A DNA stretch of 64,000 bases from a virus. The stretch covers positions 1-64,000 of IMG/VR virus record IMGVR_UViG_3300043418_000120. One strand, given 5' to 3'. Of this stretch, positions 55,340 to 61,897 are shown in pieces. The first letter of the stretch is position 1. Every line of letters starts with the position of its first letter. The notes under the pieces were generated by a model, which saw nothing but the letters and a program-made list of their open reading frames with translations, made no database searches and had not been told where the DNA came from. The translations under genes were made by a program, and so were the position numbers.

Positions 55340-55518
55340 TGGCTAGACCTTACATTCCAGAACCTTCTCTTGAGACTCAGGCTCGCTCGATTCTGAAGCG
55401 GATCGCCGAGTTCTTGGGATGTAAGGTTACAATCGAATTTCGGTATCGCGATGGAACCCACCACTGCGCGACCTTTGACTACAGGGAAGACCTTACTGGT
55501 GGTAAGGTTATTCCTTGA
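55339..55518 (+). CDS. Small basic protein
   Basis: 59 residues starting in the previous stop. ARPYIPEPSLETQARSILKRIAEFLGCKVTIEFRYRDG (quoted in part), then HHCATFDYREDL. Ends where the next promoter begins (TTGACA overlaps the stop). Function unknown. Confidence 0.6.
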   Translation: MARPYIPEPSLETQARSILKRIAEFLGCKVTIEFRYRDGTHHCATFDYREDLTGGKVIP

Positions 55519-55543
55519 CATTTATTGTTATTAGAGGTATAAT
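55515..55543 (+). promoter_or_regulatory. Sigma70 promoter
   Basis: TTGACA, 17 bp TTTATT...AGAGG, TATAAT (55538-55543), 24 bp before the ATG at 55567. Confidence 0.85.
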
Positions 55544-55566
55544 TAAGTTTTTAAGATGGAGTTGAT

Positions 55567-55995
55567 ATGAAAGAGTTTACATTTGGGACGAAGTCCTGGC
55601 ACCTGTATCTGGCAAATTTTGGTCAGGATAGTTTCTCCCGAATCACGAAGGGCGACGAGACTGACCTGTGTTCCTATACGCGCCGAGTGCTTGCTGGTTT
55701 GTTCTGGTTCAGCGTCGCTGCGATTTTGATCACAACAGCAGCTACCGTTACCCTGTTGGGTTTCTATGACATCGCGATGTGGTTGTTTACTGATATTCCA
55801 CGCATGGATGTGTTTGGTGTTATCGTCTCAATAATTTTAGTCTCAGTCACAATTCTCTTGACAATCTATGGTATCAAATATTTTATCGATACCCGAGATA
55901 TCAAAATCATTCCAAGCATTCCTGAGGATTCATTCGTTGGTCTGACATATAAGCGTGTTAAGAACAAGACTTGTTTCAAAATTAAATTCCAGTAA
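55567..55995 (+). CDS. Two-span membrane protein
   Basis: 142 residues. FTFGTKSWHLYLANFG is a signature seen in hypothetical proteins of many phages. Two helices follow at about 41-66 (VLAGLFWFSVAAILITTAATV) and 82-107 (VFGVIVSIILVSVTILLTIYGI), then a basic C-terminal domain. Predicted inner-membrane protein under its own promoter. Confidence 0.68.
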   Translation: MKEFTFGTKSWHLYLANFGQDSFSRITKGDETDLCSYTRRVLAGLFWFSVAAILITTAATVTLLGFYDIAMWLFTDIPRMDVFGVIVSIILVSVTILLTIYGIKYFIDTRDIKIIPSIPEDSFVGLTYKRVKNKTCFKIKFQ

Positions 55996-56004
55996 GAGGT
56001 TGGT

Positions 56005-56433
56005 ATGGATACAGATAAAGATTTCGATGACGGTAACTGGATGCTCAACTATCCAAAGATCGCCGAGTCCAATAATTTTGCTCCCGTAGTTCGGATGCTT
56101 GCCATCGATCTTCAGAAGTGTCCATACCTTTCCGTGGGCGACTTTCTCAAGAACATGAGCGACATCGGTCTTAATGAGTTGATGGAGCTGTCTGGCGATA
56201 AGGCTGAGATGGATGAGGCTACGCTAGAGCAGATGATGATTCTGACATTGATGTTGTCTCGAGCCGAAGGTTCAGAAGACTTTAATATGGACGAGACTGG
56301 TCGACAGGTTGGCGTACTTCGTATGCTGATTACCTGCGAGTCGTTGGCTCGTAAAGGTTTGATTCGTGTGTTCCATGAGAACATGACATTGGGTACAGAT
56401 ATGGGCGACAAGCCTGTGGCGGAGAAATTATGA
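56005..56433 (+). CDS. Unrecognised helical acidic protein
   Basis: 142 residues with AAGAGG upstream. Mostly helical (APVVRMLAIDLQKC, then GLNELMELSGDKAEMDEATLEQMMILTLMLSRAEG, quoted in part). ATGA overlap with the following gene. No family recognised; it is a type of helical accessory protein common in phage early operons. Confidence 0.6.
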   Translation: MDTDKDFDDGNWMLNYPKIAESNNFAPVVRMLAIDLQKCPYLSVGDFLKNMSDIGLNELMELSGDKAEMDEATLEQMMILTLMLSRAEGSEDFNMDETGRQVGVLRMLITCESLARKGLIRVFHENMTLGTDMGDKPVAEKL

Positions 56434-56609
56434 CAGCACCAGCATGGAAGAAGCGTAAGATTGAGACTGAGCGAGTTCGTCGAATGACCAAGGAAGAGTT
56501 CATGATTGAGTGGGTATTCCTTCGCGCAAGTTTCCGTGAAGACTTCTCAGGTACAGCTGCTGCTCGTGCTGCTGAGGAAGTCTGGAACGAAATCCAAAAG
56601 AGAAAATAA
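56430..56609 (+). CDS. Small basic protein
   Basis: 59 residues starting in the previous stop. Basic N-terminus ([22 protein letters not shown]) and a helical rest ([23 protein letters not shown]). It could bind nucleic acid; no family recognised. Confidence 0.58.
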   Translation: MTAPAWKKRKIETERVRRMTKEEFMIEWVFLRASFREDFSGTAAARAAEEVWNEIQKRK

Positions 56610-56610
56610 T

Positions 56611-56955
56611 ATGTTCGAGTTTCGATGGTATAATAATGGTGCTCTTCGTCAACTACAGTACCGAGTGTATCAGAATGTAACTGTTTATGCTGGCATTCCT
56701 AGTCATCAGTTCAAAACAGACACTGCTAAGATGGAGTGGTCAGGCTGGAAGGTTGTTCCTGAACATTATGAGCCATCTGTAACTATCGACGCTGCTCTTG
56801 TCGCTAAACTTCGTGATGAGACTGACTGTCCGATGATGCATTGTAAGAAGGCTCTAGTAATTTGTAACGGCGACTTTGCTGCTGCTAAAGAGTATCTTCG
56901 TAGTGGACGCCTTACAAGTTTCCAACTGACAACAATGAGAGAAAGAATTTCGTGA
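56611..56955 (+). CDS. Protein with an EF-Ts-type UBA-like domain
   Basis: 114 residues from ATG 56611. Residues about 61-97 ([37 protein letters not shown], quoted in part) match the N-terminal UBA/TS-N domain of elongation factor Ts (LVKxLRxxTGxxMMDCKKAL...GDIExAxxWLR), with MMHCKKAL and NGDF particularly clear. In EF-Ts this domain binds EF-Tu. The first 60 residues are an unrelated beta domain. An effect on host EF-Tu is an inference. Confidence 0.7.
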   Translation: MFEFRWYNNGALRQLQYRVYQNVTVYAGIPSHQFKTDTAKMEWSGWKVVPEHYEPSVTIDAALVAKLRDETDCPMMHCKKALVICNGDFAAAKEYLRSGRLTSFQLTTMRERIS

Positions 56956-57071
56956 AGTGGTATGACTATTTAAAATCGAACAAGCAACACACAGCTGGTG
57001 AAGATTTGGCAGATTCAGTTGCCCTCTTCATCATTTTGGGTCTTGTGATGTTCATGGTCTTTGGAACATAA
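56952..57071 (+). CDS. 39-residue membrane peptide
   Basis: Starts at GTG 56952 in the previous stop (GTGA). Polar N-terminus [22 protein letters not shown] and one helix [16 protein letters not shown]. Short but tightly coupled to its neighbours and in frame to a stop two bases before the next start. Probably a real small gene. Confidence 0.55.
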   Translation: MKWYDYLKSNKQHTAGEDLADSVALFIILGLVMFMVFGT

Positions 57072-57072
57072 T

Positions 57073-57285
57073 ATGAAACAAGTAAAATACTGTACAGATT
57101 GTAAGTGGTCGAAACCCGAAATCAATTCAGAGTGGAACCTTCGTTGCGCTCACCCTGAGGTTAATGCTCGAGACCCTTGGGCTTTGTCTGCTAAAGTGAT
57201 TGGCGGGACATCTTGTCGCGAGGAACGCGAAGTTCGCTGGTTTGCCACTTGTGGTATGAAAGGTAAGTTATGGATGGCCAAGTAA
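57073..57285 (+). CDS. Cysteine-rich zinc-binding protein
   Basis: 70 residues from ATG 57073. CTDCKWSKPE, LRCAHPEVN, GTSCREER and FATCGMKGKLW give five cysteines in a pattern (C.DCKWS...RC.HP...G..C..ER...CG..GK.W) found in a widespread family of small phage proteins. Metal binding is likely; function unknown. Confidence 0.7.
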   Translation: MKQVKYCTDCKWSKPEINSEWNLRCAHPEVNARDPWALSAKVIGGTSCREEREVRWFATCGMKGKLWMAK

Positions 57286-57641
57286 CACTGTTGCTGATAT
57301 TCCTGTTGTTTACAAAACACTTCATTGTAGACTTTCCTCTTCAGACAGAATATCAATGGCGTAACAAGGGAACCTACCTGCATCCAGGTGGTTTGCTACA
57401 TGCTAGTTGTCATGCTGGTGCGACACTGATGTGTTTCGCTTGGTATGCTCCGCTTGCTGCTTACTTCTTAGCTGCGATTGACTTCTTTGTTCACTATCAC
57501 ATTGACTGGGCGAAGATGAACATTAATGCTAAGTATGGTTGGAAGGCTGACTCTCACCCTGAGTTCTGGTATTTACTTGGACTCGATCAGTTCTTACATG
57601 CGGTAACATACATTGGGTTGGTCTATCTAGTAACACCATAA
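57270..57641 (+). CDS. DUF3307-like membrane protein
   Basis: 123 residues from ATG 57270, overlapping the previous gene by 16 bases. LLLIFLLFTKHFIVDFPLQTEYQWRNKG (quoted in part), HASCHAGATLMCF, then HYHIDWAKMN and LDQFLHAVTYIGLVYL. The H-x-x-x-DF-x-LQ, H...H...H and HxxxD positions fit the DUF3307 family of membrane proteins with conserved histidines. Function unknown. Preceded by no separate promoter. Confidence 0.72.
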   Translation: MDGQVTLLLIFLLFTKHFIVDFPLQTEYQWRNKGTYLHPGGLLHASCHAGATLMCFAWYAPLAAYFLAAIDFFVHYHIDWAKMNINAKYGWKADSHPEFWYLLGLDQFLHAVTYIGLVYLVTP

Positions 57642-57651
57642 GGAGTGTGAC

Positions 57652-57795
57652 ATGAAGTACAGTAAAGATATGATTATGCAGGTTCGTGAATTGATGGAAC
57701 GTCACTGCGATGTCGTTGCTATTGCTCACCGCCTTAACTTTGATGTTTCTGATGTTCAGACAATCATCGAAATCATAAAACAAGTTGTTACTTGA
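57652..57795 (+). CDS. Small helical protein, HTH-like
   Basis: 47 residues, AAGGAG upstream. KYSKDMIMQVRELMERHCDVVAIAHRLNFDVSDVQTIIEII (quoted in part) has the spacing of a helix-turn-helix (VVAIAHRLNFDVSDVQ). It overlaps the next start. A DNA-binding role is suggested but not shown. Confidence 0.58.
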   Translation: MKYSKDMIMQVRELMERHCDVVAIAHRLNFDVSDVQTIIEIIKQVVT

Positions 57796-58091
57796 TGGGA
57801 CTACGATATAGAAACCGAGTTGGCACTAAGGATGCTTGGATAAACATTTCCAAGTCTGGTGTGTCGACTTCGTTTAAGTTTGGTGATGACATTACTGTCA
57901 ACAGCAAGCAAGGAACTACTGTCAATCTTGGTGGTGGTTTCTACTGGAAGTCAAGCAAACCAAAAAGTAAACGATTAGACTTACCTTCTGGTGAGATGTC
58001 TGACATGACATTTACCATCATCAGCGGCATCTTCGCATGCCTTGGATGGGCGTTGTTCTTTTTGTTCGTATATTTTTGTTTTTTCGCTTGA
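57795..58091 (+). CDS. DUF4236-type protein with C-terminal membrane helix
   Basis: 98 residues from ATG 57795 in the previous stop (TGATG). MGLRYRNRVGTKDAWINISKSGVSTSFKFGDDITVNSKQGTTVNLGG (quoted in part) matches DUF4236 (G..FR.......NISKSG.S.S.G.....VN..G......G). A membrane helix ends the chain (FTIISGIFACLGWALFFLFVYF). Function of the family is unknown. Confidence 0.72.
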   Translation: MGLRYRNRVGTKDAWINISKSGVSTSFKFGDDITVNSKQGTTVNLGGGFYWKSSKPKSKRLDLPSGEMSDMTFTIISGIFACLGWALFFLFVYFCFFA

Positions 58092-58116
58092 CATTAAACT
58101 CAAGTTCAGGTATAAT
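58088..58116 (+). promoter_or_regulatory. Early sigma70 promoter
   Basis: TTGACA overlapping the preceding stop, 17 bp ending CAGG, TATAAT (58111-58116). It is followed four bases later by a late promoter element, so the NMN adenylyltransferase gene may be read early and late. Confidence 0.85.
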
Positions 58117-58119
58117 TGA

Positions 58120-58127
58120 ACTAAATA
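58120..58127 (+). promoter_or_regulatory. Late promoter variant ACTAAATA
   Basis: ACTAAATA-AAAGAA, the same string as upstream of the sheath gene, directly after the early -10 box. A 7-bp hairpin (AGAGACT 58134-58140 / AGTCTCT 58148-58154) follows in the leader. Confidence 0.45.
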
Positions 58128-58171
58128 AAAGAAAGAGACTGGCAGTCAGTCTCTAAATTCTAGGAGCTAGA

Positions 58172-59143
58172 ATGAAAACAGGTATCTTCATCGGGCGCTT
58201 TCAACCCGCTCACCAAGGTCATGTCCACGCTCTGGGCATCGCATCTACCCAAGTAGATAAACTCTACATCCTCGTCGGTTCAGCCAATGCTTGCCGATCA
58301 ATCAAAAACCCTTGGACATTTTCAGAACGTGCTGCTCGCTTGCGTCAAAAGTTGCGCAACGAAGGTATCAGCAACTTTGAGATTGTTCCACTGAACGACC
58401 ACCCCTACAACGATTCGCAATGGATCGCCGATGTTCGAGCAACAGCTGAACATTATGACATGGGCGCACCAACACTGTTCGGCCACATGAAAGACGGTAA
58501 CGATTACTTGCGTTGGTTTCCTGACTGGAAATTCCGCGACATCGAAGCACAGTACAACATGAACGCAACTCAGATTCGTCAACGCATGTTTGAGTTGAAA
58601 GATCCTGACATGCCCGAAACCGTTCGCGCCGACTACGCTTACTACGAGAAAGAGAAGGCTACATTTGGAAACTACCCATTCCCCGAAACACTCAACTTCA
58701 ACTGCTCTGACGCTGTCCTCGAGTGTCAAGGTCACGTTCTGCTCATCCAACGCAAGTTTGCTCCAGGCGCAGGTAGTTGGGCGCTCCCAGGAGGCTTTCG
58801 TAATCAACGTGAGACTTTTCTCGACTGTGCCATCCGAGAGTTGCAAGAAGAAACCAACGTAAGAGTGCCAGAGAAAGTTCTTCGCGGTTCAATCGTTAAG
58901 ACTGAATTGTTCGATGACCCTCGTCGCTCGTTCGGCATCCCTCGCAACAGCTTGGCTGTGTACATGCGAATCAGCCCTAATCCTGATGGTAGCATGCCAC
59001 GAGCCAACGGTGCCGATGACGCTGCCGAATGCCGCTGGGTGTCCTTGACAGACGCTCTCAACAAGTATGAGTTGTATGACGACCATGCTGCTATCATCTC
59101 GAAAATCACTGGTGTCATGCCTTTACCAGCTTTCGTGAAATAA
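58172..59143 (+). CDS. nadM: Bifunctional NMN adenylyltransferase/Nudix hydrolase
   Basis: 323 residues. The N-terminal domain has GRFQPAHQGH (residues 8-17, HxGH-type) and NATQIRQR (131-138), the signature motifs of NadM-type nucleotidyltransferases that make NAD+ from NMN and ATP. The C-terminal Nudix domain has GGFRNQRETFLDCAIRELQEET (207-228, the GX5EX7REUXEE box), typical of ADP-ribose pyrophosphatases. The fusion is known from Synechocystis, Francisella and some large phages. It works with NadV, whose gene follows. Shine-Dalgarno AGGAG. Confidence 0.9.
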   Translation: MKTGIFIGRFQPAHQGHVHALGIASTQVDKLYILVGSANACRSIKNPWTFSERAARLRQKLRNEGISNFEIVPLNDHPYNDSQWIADVRATAEHYDMGAPTLFGHMKDGNDYLRWFPDWKFRDIEAQYNMNATQIRQRMFELKDPDMPETVRADYAYYEKEKATFGNYPFPETLNFNCSDAVLECQGHVLLIQRKFAPGAGSWALPGGFRNQRETFLDCAIRELQEETNVRVPEKVLRGSIVKTELFDDPRRSFGIPRNSLAVYMRISPNPDGSMPRANGADDAAECRWVSLTDALNKYELYDDHAAIISKITGVMPLPAFVK

Positions 59144-59147
59144 GTGC

Positions 59148-59176
59148 TTGACATTTATTTCAAATTAAGGTATAAT
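59148..59176 (+). promoter_or_regulatory. Sigma70 promoter of nadV
   Basis: TTGACA, 17 bp TTTATTTCAAATTAAGG, TATAAT (59171-59176), with AAGGAG before the ATG at 59207. Confidence 0.85.
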
Positions 59177-59206
59177 AAACTGTAACAACAAAGTAAGGAG
59201 CTTACT

Positions 59207-60607
59207 ATGAAACTCGCTAAAAACATTCTTCTGAACACTGACAGCTACAAAGTCTCGATGTTCAAACAGTATCCCGCTGGCACAACTGGTGTCTACTCTT
59301 ACATTGAGAGTCGTGGCGGTCGTTATGATGAAACCCTGATGTTTGGTCTCCAAGCATTCATTAAGGAATACCTCTGTGTCCCAATCACCCAAGCCGATAT
59401 TGATGTTGCAGATGAAATTCTTACAGCCCACGGCGAGCCGTTTAATCGTGAGGGCTGGCAATACATCCTTGATAAGCACCAAGGCTTCTTGCCTTTGGTC
59501 ATTCGTGCTGTACCTGAAGGTACTGTGGTCCCTGTCTCGAATGTACTGGCGACTGTCGAAAACACAGACCCAGAGTGTTTCTGGTTAACAACTTATCTTG
59601 AGACTGCCTTGCTCCGTGCCGTTTGGTATGGTACTACTGTGGCTACTCAATCTTACACAATCAAGAAAGTGATTCTTGACTACTTGGAGAAAACTGGTGA
59701 TCCATCAGCTATTGATTTTAAATTGCACGATTTTGGTGCTCGTGGTGTTTCTAGCATGGAGTCTGCAGGCTTGGGTGGTGCAGCCCACTTGGTTAATTTT
59801 ATGGGTACTGATACTATCACTGGCATTCTGTACGCTCGTGAATATTATGGGGCTGGTATTGCTGGATTCTCCATTCCAGCCGCAGAGCACAGTACAATCA
59901 CTTCTTGGGGTCGTGACAACGAAGTAAAAGCCTATGAAAACATGCTTACTCAGTTTGCTCGTCCTGGCTCAATCGTTGCTGTTGTATCAGATTCTTATGA
60001 TGTTTACAACGCTGCGTCAAAACTCTGGGGAGAGCAACTTCGTGAACAAGTTGTTGCTAGTGGCGCAACTGTTGTTATTCGTCCTGACTCAGGCGATCCT
60101 GTTGAAGTTAATCGTAAGCTGATTGAAATTTTGGGAGCAAAGTTTGGATACACAACAAACGCAAAAGGATTCAAAGTCCTTAACAATGTTCGACTTATCC
60201 AAGGGGATGGGGTCAATGAAATGTCCATCCGAACTATTCTTGGTACATTCATGGCGTTGGGATGGTCAGCTGACAACATTGCCTTCGGTATGGGCGGTGC
60301 ATTGTTACAACAAGTCGATCGAGACACCCAACGATTTGCGATGAAGTGTTCTTCTATCAAGGTTGATGGAATCTGGATCAATGTTCAGAAAGATCCTGTT
60401 ACTGACAGCGGTAAGAAGTCAAAGGCTGGTCGCGTTACCTTGTGGACCAACTCTGGTGGTGAGTTTGCTTCGGCAGTAACTCCACCTACTGGTTGGAGCG
60501 ACAAAGGTATCGGTGGCTGGACAGATGCTCTGGTGCCTGTGTACTGGAACGGTAACTTGAGCAAAGATTATACTTTCGCTGAAGTTCGAGCAAATGCTCG
60601 CAAATAA
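59207..60607 (+). CDS. nadV: Nicotinamide phosphoribosyltransferase NadV
   Basis: 466 residues, normal length. It makes NMN from nicotinamide and PRPP. Family features include LLNTDSYKVSMFKQYP near the N-terminus, YSYIESRGG, LHDFGARGVSSMESAGLGGAAHLVNFMGTDT, SIPAAEHSTITSWG, VVSDSYDVYNA, VIRPDSGDP, RLIQGDGV and AFGMGGALLQQVDRDTQ (quoted in part), containing the phosphoribosyl- and nicotinamide-binding residues. With the NadM/Nudix gene before it, the phage carries a two-step NAD+ salvage path. Confidence 0.94.
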   Translation: MKLAKNILLNTDSYKVSMFKQYPAGTTGVYSYIESRGGRYDETLMFGLQAFIKEYLCVPITQADIDVADEILTAHGEPFNREGWQYILDKHQGFLPLVIRAVPEGTVVPVSNVLATVENTDPECFWLTTYLETALLRAVWYGTTVATQSYTIKKVILDYLEKTGDPSAIDFKLHDFGARGVSSMESAGLGGAAHLVNFMGTDTITGILYAREYYGAGIAGFSIPAAEHSTITSWGRDNEVKAYENMLTQFARPGSIVAVVSDSYDVYNAASKLWGEQLREQVVASGATVVIRPDSGDPVEVNRKLIEILGAKFGYTTNAKGFKVLNNVRLIQGDGVNEMSIRTILGTFMALGWSADNIAFGMGGALLQQVDRDTQRFAMKCSSIKVDGIWINVQKDPVTDSGKKSKAGRVTLWTNSGGEFASAVTPPTGWSDKGIGGWTDALVPVYWNGNLSKDYTFAEVRANARK

Positions 60608-60620
60608 ATGAAAATACCCC

Positions 60621-60649
60621 TTGACTTTAATAGAGTCTTGGGGTATAAT
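60621..60649 (+). promoter_or_regulatory. Sigma70 promoter inside an inverted repeat
   Basis: TTGACT, 17 bp, TATAAT (60644-60649). TACCCC (60615-60620) and GACT (60623-60626) are complementary to AGTC (60634-60637) and GGGGTA (60640-60645), so the promoter lies within a hairpin-forming repeat that could also end the nadV transcript. Confidence 0.7.
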
Positions 60650-60681
60650 TGTGGTTGATTTTGATTTGAAAGATTTTTGTA

Positions 60682-61779
60682 ATGTCACATTTTTTCCGTA
60701 ACGGTAACACTTTCCGCATCGCCGACGACAACGCTCTCGATATTCATAAGCACTTACCTGTTGGTAATTACACTGTGAAGCAGGATCCATTTGGCAACTT
60801 CTTCTTGGAGATGATTGACTCATTCCCCAAGCCAAAGAAGCTGTATGGTAACACGGTTCGTCATGCCGATCGTATCATCCAGACATTCTTGTCTCGCGAT
60901 GTGTCGACAGGTGTTCTGTTGAACGGTGAGAAGGGTTCTGGTAAGACTTTGCTTGCTAAGCAGTTGGGCATTGTCTGTGCTGCTATGGACATCCCTACCA
61001 TCGTTATCAACAACGACTGGCACGGTGATGGTTTTAACAAACTGATCCAAGACATCGATCAGCCTTGCGTTATCTTGTTCGACGAGTTCGAGAAGGTTTA
61101 CGGTGAGGAAGAACAACAAGCCATCTTGACATTAATGGACGGTGTGTTCCCAACCAAGAAGTTGTTTGTTCTGACTTGTAATGACAAGTGGCGCATCAAC
61201 TCTCATATGCGTAACCGTCCAGGTCGTTTGTTCTACATGTTAGAATTCCGTGGTTTGGATGTTGACTTCATCACTGAGTACTGCGAAGATAACTTGGACG
61301 ACAAGTCTCACATCAACCGCATCTGTCAGTTGTCAGCCTTGTTTGCTGAATTCAACTTCGACATGTTGAAGGCTCTTGTTGAGGAAATGAACCGCTACCA
61401 AGAAGACCCTCGTGCTGCTATGGAGATGTTGAATGCCAAGCCAGAGTACGATGGTGGTTCTAAGTACAATGTGGCGGTGTTGCATAACGGCAAGCCTGTC
61501 GAAAAGGTAAACCCATCTACTTGGGAAGGCAACCCACTGTCAACCAGCAAGGTTCGTGTCTACTTCTCAGCTCCACCTGCTGTGGCTAAGAAGCGTAAGG
61601 ACAACGATGGCATCGAGTTGGAAGCCGACGAAGACGACTGGAACGATATCTCAGTTGGTCAAACCGAACTGGTCCAAGTCCTCCCACAGGAAGGCAAGTT
61701 CATCTACAAGACTGGTGAGACAGTCGTTACCCTGACTAAGCATCAGGACGTAAAGTTCGTCCATTGGGACGCTCTTTAA
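60682..61779 (+). CDS. CobS/MoxR-like AAA+ ATPase
   Basis: 365 residues. N-terminal region of about 70 residues, then Walker A NGEKGSGKTL (81-90), Walker B CVILFDEFEK (129-138), sensor-1 VLTCNDKWRINS and the arginine-rich HMRNRPGRLFYMLEF. An acidic tail follows (residues about 310-330, ADEDDWND). AAA+ ATPases of this sort next to a VWA/metallopeptidase gene resemble the CobS-CobT pair, annotated in several T4-like phages. It is followed by a double terminator and the VWA gene. Substrate unknown. Confidence 0.75.
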   Translation: MSHFFRNGNTFRIADDNALDIHKHLPVGNYTVKQDPFGNFFLEMIDSFPKPKKLYGNTVRHADRIIQTFLSRDVSTGVLLNGEKGSGKTLLAKQLGIVCAAMDIPTIVINNDWHGDGFNKLIQDIDQPCVILFDEFEKVYGEEEQQAILTLMDGVFPTKKLFVLTCNDKWRINSHMRNRPGRLFYMLEFRGLDVDFITEYCEDNLDDKSHINRICQLSALFAEFNFDMLKALVEEMNRYQEDPRAAMEMLNAKPEYDGGSKYNVAVLHNGKPVEKVNPSTWEGNPLSTSKVRVYFSAPPAVAKKRKDNDGIELEADEDDWNDISVGQTELVQVLPQEGKFIYKTGETVVTLTKHQDVKFVHWDAL

Positions 61780-61782
61780 GAT

Positions 61783-61840
61783 AACCCTACAGATTGTAAG
61801 GGTTTGCAAGCCCCTACAGGCGGTAATCCTGTAGGGGCTT
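61783..61840 (+). terminator. Double terminator
   Basis: First a cassette-like hairpin (AACCCTAC, loop AGATT, GTAAGGGTT, 61783-61804), then a perfect 13-bp stem AAGCCCCTACAGG (61808-61820)/CCTGTAGGGGCTT (61828-61840). The second 3' arm runs into the -35 element of the next promoter. Confidence 0.85.
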
Positions 61841-61867
61841 TACATTTAATCAAGATTCAGGTATAAT
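61839..61867 (+). promoter_or_regulatory. Sigma70 promoter of the VWA/peptidase gene
   Basis: TTTACA, 17 bp TTTAATCAAGATTCAGG, TATAAT (61862-61867). The leader up to the ATG at 61898 nearly equals that of the AAA+ gene at 50428. Confidence 0.8.
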
Positions 61868-61897
61868 TACTCTATTGATTTGATAAGAAGACTGATA

